Assembly: GCF_023195895.1 (NCBI RefSeq)
Contig: NZ_JALPRK010000026.1
Location: forward strand, 1-64,000
Length of the DNA stretch: 64,000 nt
Source: Paenibacillus mellifer
GTDB taxonomy: Bacteria > Bacillota > Bacilli > Paenibacillales > Paenibacillaceae
Reading direction: 5' to 3'
The position numbers and the translations under genes are program-made. The notes under the pieces are model-generated. The model had not been told where the DNA came from and ran no database searches. It saw only the letters and a program-made list of their open reading frames with translations. This document shows positions 52,635 through 60,916 of the stretch, piece by piece (the first letter of the stretch is position 1; the number at the start of each line of letters is the position of its first letter).

Positions 52635-53510
52635 ATGGAAGTAGCCCGTAAAATCGGGAGTAAAATCCGGTTGTACAGCGAATTGGTGATGTTTTCGCAT
52701 ACATTGTTTTCACTGCCCTTCGCGATCATCTCAATGATTTGGGCAGCGGAGGGGTTCCCGTCCTGGCGCGTGATGTTGTGGGGGCTGATCGCCCTAATCG
52801 GGGCTCGAAACGGGGCAAACGCCTTTAACCGCGTGGTCGACCGCGTCTTTGACGCGCAGAACCCGCGCACCGCGCATCGCCACCTGCCGCGGAAGCTGCT
52901 GGAGTCGAAGGAGGTGCTGGTATTTGTGGTGATCAACTATGCGATCTTTATTTTTGCTGCGGGAATGTTGAACCCGTTGTGTCTGATCCTGTCGCCGATC
53001 GCCATCTTCCTCATCTCGTCTTACTCCTATACGAAGCGGTTTACGTATCTGAGTCACTTGTACCTGGGCTTTACGATCGCTTCGGCTCCGATCGGCGCCT
53101 GGTTCGCGGTCACCGGCCAGTTTGCGTTTACGCCGTTTATTCTCGGCACGATCGTCATGCTGTGGATCGCCGGGTTTGACATCATTTACGGCTCGCAGGA
53201 CATCGACTTTGACCGCAGTCAAGGCCTTTGGTCGATTCCCAGCGCGTTTGGTCTGAAGAACGGCCTGCGCATCGCGGCAGGCCTGCATTTCATCATGGTC
53301 GTGCTGTTGATCGCCTTAATCCCGATCCGGCACCTCAGTTGGCTGTATATCACAGGAATTATCTTGGCGATCCTGCTGCTGATGACAGAGCATAAAATCA
53401 TCAAGCCGTCGAATCGAAAACGAATGAACGTGGCCTCTTACAATTTGAACCAGGTGATCAGCATGGTAATTCTGTTCTTTACGCTTGGCGATTACTTTCT
53501 GTTGAAATAG
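52635..53510 (+). CDS. dmkA: UbiA-family prenyltransferase (DmkA-like)
   Basis: About 291 residues from ATG 52635 (GAAGGAGAG upstream). Eight to nine membrane helices with the two catalytic aspartate motifs NRVVDRVFD and QDIDFDRSQG. The sequence is of the 4-hydroxybenzoate polyprenyltransferase type and attaches a polyprenyl chain to an aromatic quinone precursor. In the Listeria electron-transfer locus the equivalent gene makes a dedicated demethylmenaquinone. Here it converges on the dmkB-ndh2-pplA side. Confidence 0.85.
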   Translation: MEVARKIGSKIRLYSELVMFSHTLFSLPFAIISMIWAAEGFPSWRVMLWGLIALIGARNGANAFNRVVDRVFDAQNPRTAHRHLPRKLLESKEVLVFVVINYAIFIFAAGMLNPLCLILSPIAIFLISSYSYTKRFTYLSHLYLGFTIASAPIGAWFAVTGQFAFTPFILGTIVMLWIAGFDIIYGSQDIDFDRSQGLWSIPSAFGLKNGLRIAAGLHFIMVVLLIALIPIRHLSWLYITGIILAILLLMTEHKIIKPSNRKRMNVASYNLNQVISMVILFFTLGDYFLLK

Positions 53511-53520
53511 CCAAACCCAA

Positions 53521-53554
53521 AACCCCCCGCGCCTAGCGACAGGCGCGGGGGGTT
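53521..53554. terminator. Bidirectional terminator between dmkA and the convergent hypothetical gene
   Basis: A perfect 14-bp stem AACCCCCCGCGCCT/AGGCGCGGGGGGTT around AGCGAC. On the minus strand it is followed by TTTTGGG; on the plus strand the T run is weak. Confidence 0.85.
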
Positions 53555-53557
53555 CAC

Positions 53558-54322
53558 TTATAAGCGGATATCAAGATGCTGGGAGTAGTCAACTTCCATC
53601 TTATCGATGATTTTAAAAGGGCGGAGGGAACGGTCCAGTTCCTCGACTTCATCCTGCCATTCTTGCGAGTTGCGATCCACAGCGTTCTCGCGGGGGTTGG
53701 ACACGATCCCGGCCTTCTGTTCGAGCTGCGCTTGATAGTCGGACAGTTCCGTCACGGTGCGGCGGTACAGATCTCCGATCTCGGCAGCGCTTTTCTCCGT
53801 TACATTACTCCATCCCAAATCTTGGGCCGATAGGGAGTCATGTCCCGGCGGCAGCAGGGGAGCCTGTTGATTTAGCCGACTTACGCCAATATAGAATTTG
53901 CCATAAAAATCGGTCATCAGGTTAACCTGATCCTGGATGCGGGATTTAACCAGATTTACACCTTGCTCCAGCGTCTCCAGTTCTTCCGCGCTCATTTGCG
54001 GGTTGTTCCGAGCATCTTGTAAGGCCTGTTCTCGCTTATCCAGTACAGCGATATATTTCTCCACCGGCTCCAGCCCGTCCAATAAGTTATCGTAGGTGGA
54101 TATCGCCCGGGTTAAATTCGAGGCACCGACACTTACCGTTACCCCTGTCGGGTTGCTTTGCTGCTGATCGCTTTTCGCCGTCTCGGCCCATGCCAGTTTC
54201 TTGGTGAGCAGCTCTTGTTCGATTCCGCGATCGTTCTGCTGCACCCGTTGATTCAGCATGGAAACGACTTGATGCAGGGTATGGGAATTCTTCTGGTTTT
54301 GACTCCTAGGTGTTATTTGCAT
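53558..54322 (-). CDS. Conserved-looking coiled-coil protein of unknown function
   Basis: 254 residues, no cysteine, no signal peptide and no membrane helix. Rich in Glu, Gln, Asp and Leu, with long heptad-like stretches (KREQALQDARNNPQMSAEEL; LSDYQAQLEQKAG), so largely alpha-helical. I do not recognise a family. It follows dmkB on the same strand, but a strong terminator (54393-54438) lies between, so it is a separate unit. AGGGG lies upstream of the start. Confidence 0.7.
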   Translation of the reverse strand: MQITPRSQNQKNSHTLHQVVSMLNQRVQQNDRGIEQELLTKKLAWAETAKSDQQQSNPTGVTVSVGASNLTRAISTYDNLLDGLEPVEKYIAVLDKREQALQDARNNPQMSAEELETLEQGVNLVKSRIQDQVNLMTDFYGKFYIGVSRLNQQAPLLPPGHDSLSAQDLGWSNVTEKSAAEIGDLYRRTVTELSDYQAQLEQKAGIVSNPRENAVDRNSQEWQDEVEELDRSLRPFKIIDKMEVDYSQHLDIRL

Positions 54323-54392
54323 ATGAACATAACCCCTATCCGAATTAGCTCTAACTCATATATCGGAAAATCATGGAAATTGTTTATAACGC

Positions 54393-54438
54393 AAAAAAAC
54401 GCGAACGTCAAGGAACTCTGTCCTTGGGGTTCGCGTTT
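54393..54438. terminator. Intrinsic terminator after dmkB
   Basis: AAACGCGAAC and CAAGGA pair with TCCTTG and GTTCGCGTTT with a small internal mismatch, and a seven-base T run follows on the minus strand. Confidence 0.88.
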
Positions 54439-54449
54439 CTGTGTAGGGA

Positions 54450-55430
54450 TTACTTCTCCCGTCCGCCAAAGTAAACCAGCAGCGCTTGCAGATCCCGGTG
54501 TGCAGGATACTGGCTCAGCCGGTTAATGATGTCCTGCGCTTCGCGGAGGTACCGGCGGCTTAGCTCCTCGGTTTGCTCCAGCGCGCCGCTCGCCTGGATC
54601 GCTGCTACAACGGCGTCGACCTCCGCAGCCGGAATGTCCGCAGTAACCGCCCGGATCGATGGCGCCAGCGCCTCGTCCTGAAGAGCGTACAAGACGGGGA
54701 GCGTTACCTGGCCGCTGCGCAGGTCGCTGCCGGCGGGCTTGCCAAGCTTCTCGGAAGATTGGGTGAAGTCGAGCACATCATCGCGAATTTGAAACGACAT
54801 CCCCAACTTCTCACCGAAAGAGTACAGCAACTGAGCGGTCTCTGCGTCCGCGCCGCCAGCTTTCGCGCCGATCTGCAGGCAGGTTGCCATAAGCTGGGCG
54901 GTTTTGTTCTTGGATTTCTCCAAGTATTCCGGAATCGTCACGTCGTAATCATACAGATGGGACAGCTGCTGGTATTCGCCTAAACATAACTTCGTCGTAG
55001 CCAGGGAAGAGAGGTCGTATACGAATTTCTCCCGCTCCGCGGAATAGACGGAGATCAGCTCGATCACTCGGGCGGACATATAGTTGCCGACATGCAGCGC
55101 GCCGCTGACGCCCAGCTTGATATGCATCGCTTTCTGGCCGCGTCGCATCGTCGAATCGTCAATGATGTCGTCGTGGATCAGGGAAGCGGCGTGAATGAAT
55201 TCTGCAGCGGCCGCCAGCCGCCAAACCTTCTTCTGATCAGGATCGGGCCCGAAACGGCTGCCGACGATGACCATCAGAGGGCGAACCCGCTTGCCGCCCG
55301 AACGAACCAATTCCACAATGCTCTTGGCAAGCTGAGAGGAACGGGGGAGATCACGGTCATATTTCACCATGTTCTCGATTTCCCGATCGACTGCCTTCAA
55401 AGAGATGTTCAGCGATTCCTCAAGCTTCAT
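54450..55430 (-). CDS. dmkB: Polyprenyl diphosphate synthase (HepT/DmkB-like)
   Basis: A 326-residue all-helical trans-prenyltransferase. First aspartate-rich motif IHDDIIDDSTMRRG (about 78-91), second motif QIRDDVLDF (about 210). AGGAGGGATCGCC precedes ATG 55430. It elongates isoprenyl diphosphates to the side chain used by UbiA-type enzymes such as the nearby dmkA product. The 150-residue gene 35 bases upstream may encode a regulatory partner, as HepS does for HepT. Confidence 0.87.
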   Translation of the reverse strand: MKLEESLNISLKAVDREIENMVKYDRDLPRSSQLAKSIVELVRSGGKRVRPLMVIVGSRFGPDPDQKKVWRLAAAAEFIHAASLIHDDIIDDSTMRRGQKAMHIKLGVSGALHVGNYMSARVIELISVYSAEREKFVYDLSSLATTKLCLGEYQQLSHLYDYDVTIPEYLEKSKNKTAQLMATCLQIGAKAGGADAETAQLLYSFGEKLGMSFQIRDDVLDFTQSSEKLGKPAGSDLRSGQVTLPVLYALQDEALAPSIRAVTADIPAAEVDAVVAAIQASGALEQTEELSRRYLREAQDIINRLSQYPAHRDLQALLVYFGGREK

Positions 55431-55465
55431 GGCGATCCCTCCTGGTTGGTGGTAGCAGCTCGTAC

Positions 55466-55918
55466 TTACATTGCCTTGGTGGCGGTACTACGGTTGTTCT
55501 CTAGCTGCAGGAACAGTTCCCAAGCTTTGAGTAAACGTTCATCCTCGGGGCGTCCCTCGACGCGTTTGATTTGCAGCTGCTTGATAATCGGAGCTAGATG
55601 CGACAGCAGATCGTATTCTTCCCATTTCAGGCAAAGCTCAACGTAGAAACTGTATAGGTAGTCGCCGTCCAACACCTTGCGGGTCAACGCTTCGCCAGGG
55701 GCGAGGGAGCTGCATTCACTGTGGCGTTGAAGAGCGAGCTTGATTGCGATGTAAATGGATAACAGATGACACTGGCGTACCGGCGTCATGTCGTATTGCT
55801 CCAGCAGAACAGCTAGGGGTGTTGCTTCTTCTTGAGATAAATCTAACTTAATGCCGGCCTCGGGCGAGATTTCGCCCTGCAATAAGCGATAAGCGTCTTG
55901 GATGAGCACGTCAAACAT
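55466..55918 (-). CDS. Possible HepS-like small partner of the prenyl synthase
   Basis: 150 residues, helical, soluble. The segment KVLDGDYLYSFYVELCLKWE resembles the conserved LxGDYLxxxxY region of HepS, component I of the two-subunit heptaprenyl diphosphate synthase, but the protein is about 100 residues shorter than HepS. It lies directly upstream of the prenyl synthase gene (35 bases). AAGGAGTG precedes ATG 55918 by twelve bases. HepS assignment is inference from one motif plus position. Confidence 0.5.
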   Translation of the reverse strand: MFDVLIQDAYRLLQGEISPEAGIKLDLSQEEATPLAVLLEQYDMTPVRQCHLLSIYIAIKLALQRHSECSSLAPGEALTRKVLDGDYLYSFYVELCLKWEEYDLLSHLAPIIKQLQIKRVEGRPEDERLLKAWELFLQLENNRSTATKAM

Positions 55919-55977
55919 GTAGTCTCACACTCCTTAAAAGCAGGTAGGCTTGCAGGGACCCTGACACCGATTTCGGC

Positions 55978-56020
55978 AAAAGAGAAAAAGGAGAGTAATG
56001 TGCGCCAGGCGCACATTACT
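55978..56020 (-). terminator. Terminator palindrome after ndh2
   Basis: A perfect 13-bp palindrome with a single central base (55994-56006 with 56008-56020). On the minus strand CTCCTTTTTCTCTTTT follows. It ends the pplA-ndh2 transcript and insulates the downstream prenyl-synthase genes. Confidence 0.85.
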
Positions 56021-56049
56021 CCGGTTCAAGGTTTCATAAAGAGCGGTTA

Positions 56050-57927
56050 TTACTCCGTGTAGAGATACCATCTTCGCACAAGTGGGATTCGTTTCCATTG
56101 TTTCTTGAGCCAAGGCAATACGTAGTAGTCCAAACCAAACGCGCTGCCCGATCCACCGATCAGAGCGACGCCTGCGGTCATGTACCACAGCATTTCCGTC
56201 GAAGCCATGCTGGAGGACCAGATCATGACGCCCAGTGCGACCGTAGCCGCCGAAGCGATTGCCGTGAAGAGACCCACGATGATCATGACGCCAAGCGCGA
56301 TCTCCGCAAAGACCATGAAGAATTGGAATACGGTAGCCAGAGCGGTGTAACCGCCGTCTGAAGTGTAGAAGAACACATCCATAAACCAGCCGACGATCGA
56401 TTTGATAAATCCAGGCACTGGCAAGGCGGTAACAGCCGTCGAGGCGCTCTCTACCGCCGAAGCTGCGGTTTGTGCATCCACGGTCTCTGTTACGGCTCCA
56501 GCTGCTTCACTTGCTGCTGATACGACGTCAGCATGCGGAGAAGCCGGAATCAAGAAGATGTTCGAAGGATCCTTCCACACTTTTGGAAGCTTGTCGATGC
56601 CTTCTTCCAGCCATTTCCAGCCTACGAATACTCGCAACGGCAGGAGCCAGAAGTTAGGCGAACGCTTCGCGAAATGACCGCCAACGAAGCTTCTGCGATT
56701 GTTCACGTGGAAGAATTCATGCATCATATAAGTCCATACTTTGGCAAAGCCAGCTACGGTGAACAGGTAGTACATATTGATCAAGTGCTTGCTGAACATG
56801 GCCATGAAGCCGCTAAGCATAAACATTTTATTCGGCAGACCGACATTCGCAACGCCGTAGCGGCTGCCGATACATACCATCGTTCCGTGGAAGCCCGGCT
56901 TATAGGACTTCTTCGGTTTGCCGTGAACGTCTGCATAAATGTTGTGTGCGATGAGCGGACCGGCTTGTTCGGCGTTCTCAACCATCTGCGGTACCGGACG
57001 AGTCTCGCCTTCCGGAATGAAGAAGATGTTGTCGCCGACGATATACACGTTCTCGTGATCGATGCTTTGCAGCTTATCGTTGGTCACGATCCGTTTGCGG
57101 CCTTCCTGCTTCACATCAAGCTTGCCAACGAGCTCGGAGCCTTCGACCCCGGCCGTCCAAACGATGGTATCGGCTTCCAGCTCTTTGCCTTCGCCCAGCT
57201 GTACGCTGGTAGGCGTTACGCCGGTGATCTTGGCGCTCGTAATAATTTCTACGTTCATCTTGTGCAGCCGTTTCGCGGCTTTTTCGATCAATTTGTCCGG
57301 CAAAATCGGCAGGATTTTCGGAGCCATATCGGCTACGACCAGACGAACCTCGCTCGGATCGATAAAGAACTCTTTGCATAGCTCGTCGCGGAACTCGGCT
57401 AATTCACCAACCAATTCCACGCCGGTGAAGCCCGCGCCTACGACAACGAAGGACAACATCTTGCGGCGTTTGGCTGCATTGCGAACCTTGGCTGCTTCAC
57501 TAAACTTGTTGCGTACTTGCTCCTTCAGGCGTACGGCGTCTTCATAGGACCACAGGGTCAGCGCATGCTCCTCAGCGCCCGGGATCCCGAAGAAGGTTGG
57601 TTTACAACCGGTACCGATAACGAGGTAATCGTATTTATAAGTCGTTTGCTCGGAACGAAGTTCTTTGGCGTTAAAATCAATGGCGTCGATGGAATCCAGA
57701 ACGACGTCGACTTTTTGCCCGGCAAAAATCTTCTTCAGTTCAATTTTGACCGAATCTTCTGGTGCCCGATTCGCGGCGACTTCATGCAATTCAGTCAGCA
57801 GCGTGTGGTAGGGGTTCCGATCAATCAGCTGGATCTCCACATCTTTATCTTTTTTGAACAGTTTGGCCAGATGCTTGGAAGTAACAACACCGCCATAACC
57901 GCCGCCCAAAACTACGATTTTCTTCAA
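56050..57927 (-). CDS. ndh2: Type II NADH dehydrogenase with C-terminal membrane domain (Ndh2 of FLEET type)
   Basis: About 625 residues. TTG 57927 is preferred because AGAAGG lies eight bases upstream; GTG 57936 overlaps that site. FAD-binding GGGYGGVVTSKHLA at the N-terminus, NAD-binding VVVGAGFTGVELVGEL (about 165-180), and VIGTGCKPTFFGIPGAEEHA. Ordinary NDH-2 proteins end near residue 400; this one continues with an Ala/Thr/Val-rich linker and four membrane helices of DoxX-like type. The same long form (about 626 residues) is found in the Listeria electron-transfer locus, where it passes electrons from NADH to demethylmenaquinone. Confidence 0.9.
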   Translation of the reverse strand: MKKIVVLGGGYGGVVTSKHLAKLFKKDKDVEIQLIDRNPYHTLLTELHEVAANRAPEDSVKIELKKIFAGQKVDVVLDSIDAIDFNAKELRSEQTTYKYDYLVIGTGCKPTFFGIPGAEEHALTLWSYEDAVRLKEQVRNKFSEAAKVRNAAKRRKMLSFVVVGAGFTGVELVGELAEFRDELCKEFFIDPSEVRLVVADMAPKILPILPDKLIEKAAKRLHKMNVEIITSAKITGVTPTSVQLGEGKELEADTIVWTAGVEGSELVGKLDVKQEGRKRIVTNDKLQSIDHENVYIVGDNIFFIPEGETRPVPQMVENAEQAGPLIAHNIYADVHGKPKKSYKPGFHGTMVCIGSRYGVANVGLPNKMFMLSGFMAMFSKHLINMYYLFTVAGFAKVWTYMMHEFFHVNNRRSFVGGHFAKRSPNFWLLPLRVFVGWKWLEEGIDKLPKVWKDPSNIFLIPASPHADVVSAASEAAGAVTETVDAQTAASAVESASTAVTALPVPGFIKSIVGWFMDVFFYTSDGGYTALATVFQFFMVFAEIALGVMIIVGLFTAIASAATVALGVMIWSSSMASTEMLWYMTAGVALIGGSGSAFGLDYYVLPWLKKQWKRIPLVRRWYLYTE

Positions 57928-57968
57928 GAGATTCACCTTCTCATTTTAGGGTGGGTGGTAATATGCGT

Positions 57969-58877
57969 TTATTTCGCGGACTCAAGTGCCTTGGTAACGA
58001 GTTCGAAGAAAGGTTGCAGTGTGATCGAAGCACCGGCGATAGCATCGGTTTTACCTTCTGCGTTAAACGTAACGGATGCCGGATCTTGTTTTTCAACCAA
58101 GTAAGCTTCGGCTTTCGCTGCTTCTTCATGCCATTCGGCTTGCGCGCCGCCGGCTTTCATGCCGTATTTGCCGTCGATCGAAGATTGCTTCTTGTCTTCG
58201 CCTTTGTCGTTTACACCGCTGAAGTTGACTTTAACGATCTTGCCTGCCGCAACAACAACATCAACGGTATCCTTCCAACCGGAATGCTCGTCGAAGGCTG
58301 CTCCTTCAGCATGGTAAGTGCCGTCTTTGTATGAACCAGCTTCAACCGGGCCGGCAGTCAGCGCTTGATCCGCCAAGTTAAAGAAATCATTCACATGCAC
58401 GGACACGCCGGCAATCGCATCGGTTTTACCTTCTTCATTCAGGGTGACTGCTTTCGGATCTTGCTTCTCAAGCAGGAACTGCTCAACCTTCTCGGCTTGC
58501 TCATGCCATTCGGAAGCGGCGCCGCCGGCTTTCATGCCGTACTTGCCTTCTTTGGAGTAAGTCACTTTATCGACAGGAGCTTTCTCGCTCAGCGCGTTCC
58601 ATTTGGCTTCCGTGATCTTGCCGCCGGAGACCGTCAGGGTAACGTAGGACTGCCAGCCCGATTCCGCATCCACTTCTCCTTGGGCATAATATACGCCGTC
58701 TTGATATTTGCCTTGCTCTGCAGCCGCGTTGTTGCTTCCCGCATTGGTTTCGTTGGTAGCAGCCGCGTTGTTTGCTGGTTCTGCCGTGTTCGCGTTGCTC
58801 GCGTCATTGTTCGACCCGCAGCCGGCCAATACACCGAGCAGCAGGGCACTGCTAAGGATAATTGAAGCTTTCTTCAT
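57969..58877 (-). CDS. pplA: FMN-binding lipoprotein with two flavinylation domains (PplA-like)
   Basis: 302 residues. Signal peptide with lipobox LAGC (cysteine 20), an Asn/Ala-rich linker (21-55), then two FMN_bind domains (about 58-170 and 183-300) that are clear repeats of each other. Each ends in a covalent-flavin motif: DAIAGVS (S159) and DAIAGAS (S284), matching the ApbE target Dxx(S/T)GA(T/S) with Ala at the fourth position and, in the first, Val for Ala. Listeria PplA has the same length and layout and shuttles electrons outside the cell. It starts the pplA-ndh2 operon; the flavin transferase itself is not in this window. Confidence 0.9.
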   Translation of the reverse strand: MKKASIILSSALLLGVLAGCGSNNDASNANTAEPANNAAATNETNAGSNNAAAEQGKYQDGVYYAQGEVDAESGWQSYVTLTVSGGKITEAKWNALSEKAPVDKVTYSKEGKYGMKAGGAASEWHEQAEKVEQFLLEKQDPKAVTLNEEGKTDAIAGVSVHVNDFFNLADQALTAGPVEAGSYKDGTYHAEGAAFDEHSGWKDTVDVVVAAGKIVKVNFSGVNDKGEDKKQSSIDGKYGMKAGGAQAEWHEEAAKAEAYLVEKQDPASVTFNAEGKTDAIAGASITLQPFFELVTKALESAK

Positions 58878-59013
58878 GATAGAGACCTCCAGTGAATGAA
58901 ATATATATATTAAAATGTGAAGACATTTTAATAACGAAAATCAGGTGGGGGAAGCGGTGAAAAAGGCTGGATTTATGAGGGGTCCGGGAGTCCCAAAACC
59001 TTTGTTCGATGGA

Positions 59014-59056
59014 ATTTTAGCATATTAAAATAGGTGTTAATGTGAAATAAATCACA
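59014..59056 (-). promoter_or_regulatory. pplA promoter with perfect FNR/CRP-type box at -41.5
   Basis: TGTGA-N6-TCACA is perfect at 59041-59056. On the minus strand an extended -10, TGCTAAAAT (hexamer 59019-59014), follows. A start at 59007 puts the box centre exactly at -41.5, the class II activation position. The leader to ATG 58877 is about 130 nt. The rest of 58878-59306 is AT-rich, with a cre-like TGAAAGCGATTACC at 59122-59135 upstream of the HD-GYP gene. Confidence 0.7.
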
Positions 59057-59306
59057 TAAGGTGTGACATAAAACAACTCCCAAAATCGGCGGAGACGGCA
59101 CCCCGCAAGGGATTCGACAATTGAAAGCGATTACCTAATTTTTAAAATATTTATTTTTTAAGATGGAGCCGAAGCTATCGGTCTATGTACCTAGTTCTTA
59201 TCGGCTAAAAACTCTGAATTATTTAGTTTAAGCAGCAGCCTGAACATCCGAAACGAGGGCTTATACACAAAAAGTTCCAATCGACTTATGAAAATAGTCA
59301 TGATCG

Positions 59307-60875
59307 ATGCCGATAAAGATAGAAACGGGCATACCCGAAAAACTCGCGAAACGAAAGAAGGCATCCTCTTTGACGGTGTACAGGACGTTTATTTCGCGCC
59401 TTTTGCTTAATTACGTAGCCGGCTCCTTGTTGGCGCTCATCGCGATCGCCAGTCTGATCGCCGCGGCGCCTTTGGACATTTCCCCATCGGAATATGCGTG
59501 GCTGATCTGCATCTTGGGACTGTCGCTCTGCTGCATGCTCGGGCTGGAGTGGTTCGTATTTACGCGGCAGATCAAGCCTATCCGCAGCGTCTTTATGGAG
59601 GAAGTTGGCAGCTACCAAACGCTTCAAAATGTATACATACGCACACACCGGCTGCCTTCGCTTGCCGTCAAGCGGATTCTCGGTCCGCATTTATTTGGCC
59701 TGGTCGTCCCCGGCGCAGGTTTAACGCTGGGACTGATCCAAGCCGGCCGATTGTCCATTCCGCCTTATTACGTGTTGCTTGCCGCCCTGGGCGGTATGTT
59801 GGTCAGCGGCATGCACGCTTTGGTCGAATATTACTTAACTTCCTATGCGATAAGACCGGTACTTGAGGAGCTCATAGCCTGGAGCCGCAAGATGTTCGGG
59901 AAGGAATTATCGCTTCACGGAAGGGTTATCGTCCCTGTATCTCGAAAGTTAAAATGGAGCTTTTTCTTAATGAGCATGGCCCCTTTGCTGCTGTACAGTT
60001 TATCGATGCAGTTTCGGCTCGAGGATTATGGCCATGGCGCCTATACCTATTGGCAGTGGGCCGGGTATATTTTGGCTGTGAGCATCGTTTTTGCTTTGAT
60101 CGGCTCGCGGCTGCTGGCGCGTGAAATTATGCTGCCTATCCAGCATTTGTACGAACGGATGGCCGAGGTGAAATCCGGCCGCATCCGAACAGGAGCCAGC
60201 GATTTATTTTCCGATGAGTTTTCAAGGCTGGTCTCGGGCTTTAATCATATGTTGCGGGGGCTGCAAACGCAGGCGGCTCTCAACAGCCAACTGGTGGACA
60301 GCTATTTCGCTACCCTGGCGGCCGCGCTGGACGCCCGCGATCCCTATACGGCCGGCCATTCGCTGCGGGTCGCGGAATACGCCGTCAAAATCGGCGAACT
60401 GGCCAGTTTGTCGGAGGAGCGGATCGATGAACTGCGCAAGTCGGCACTACTTCACGATATCGGCAAAATCGGTATTCGCGATGCGGTCCTGCTGAAGGAA
60501 GGCCGTTTGACCGAGGAGGAATGGGAGCAAGTCAAGCAGCACCCGGTGCTCGGAGAGGCGATTTTGAAGCAAGTGGAGCCTGCGGATGCCATGGCCCCCT
60601 ATTTGCCAGGGGTCCGGTCGCATCATGAACGATATGATGGCGGGGGCTATCCGGATGGATTGTCCGGGGATGAAATCCCGCTGTTCGGACGGATTATCGC
60701 CGTGGCTGACGCCTTTGACGCCATGACCTCTGACCGGCCTTACCGTAAAGGCTTGGAGAGAGAGCAAGCGATCGAGATTCTGGAGCAAGGCCGCGGAACC
60801 CAGTGGGATCCGTATTTCGCTGAATTGTTCGTGCAGCATTATCGGCGAGACAACCAAAGTAAAGCATCCGGCTGA
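59307..60875 (+). CDS. HD-GYP domain phosphodiesterase with N-terminal membrane and HAMP region
   Basis: 522 residues if ATG 59307 is used; it has no ribosome site, and TTG 59370 with AAAGAAGG eight bases upstream is a credible alternative (501 residues). Six or so membrane helices (about 25-270), HAMP (about 275-325), then an HD-GYP domain with HSLRVAEYAVKIG (H351), HDIGK (about 383), HHERYDGGGYPDGL and ADAFDAMTSDRPYR. The GYP motif is intact, so cyclic-di-GMP hydrolysis is likely. The histidine kinase gene follows after 41 bases. Confidence 0.87.
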   Translation: MPIKIETGIPEKLAKRKKASSLTVYRTFISRLLLNYVAGSLLALIAIASLIAAAPLDISPSEYAWLICILGLSLCCMLGLEWFVFTRQIKPIRSVFMEEVGSYQTLQNVYIRTHRLPSLAVKRILGPHLFGLVVPGAGLTLGLIQAGRLSIPPYYVLLAALGGMLVSGMHALVEYYLTSYAIRPVLEELIAWSRKMFGKELSLHGRVIVPVSRKLKWSFFLMSMAPLLLYSLSMQFRLEDYGHGAYTYWQWAGYILAVSIVFALIGSRLLAREIMLPIQHLYERMAEVKSGRIRTGASDLFSDEFSRLVSGFNHMLRGLQTQAALNSQLVDSYFATLAAALDARDPYTAGHSLRVAEYAVKIGELASLSEERIDELRKSALLHDIGKIGIRDAVLLKEGRLTEEEWEQVKQHPVLGEAILKQVEPADAMAPYLPGVRSHHERYDGGGYPDGLSGDEIPLFGRIIAVADAFDAMTSDRPYRKGLEREQAIEILEQGRGTQWDPYFAELFVQHYRRDNQSKASG

Positions 60876-60916
60876 TCTGTGGAATACAGGTCGATCAGGC
60901 AATCAGGAGTGGGGAT

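Noticed and set aside
59122-59135. cre-like TGAAAGCGATTACC before the HD-GYP gene
   Set aside because: Only a partial match, and the gene is not a carbon-utilisation gene; too weak to list as a site.
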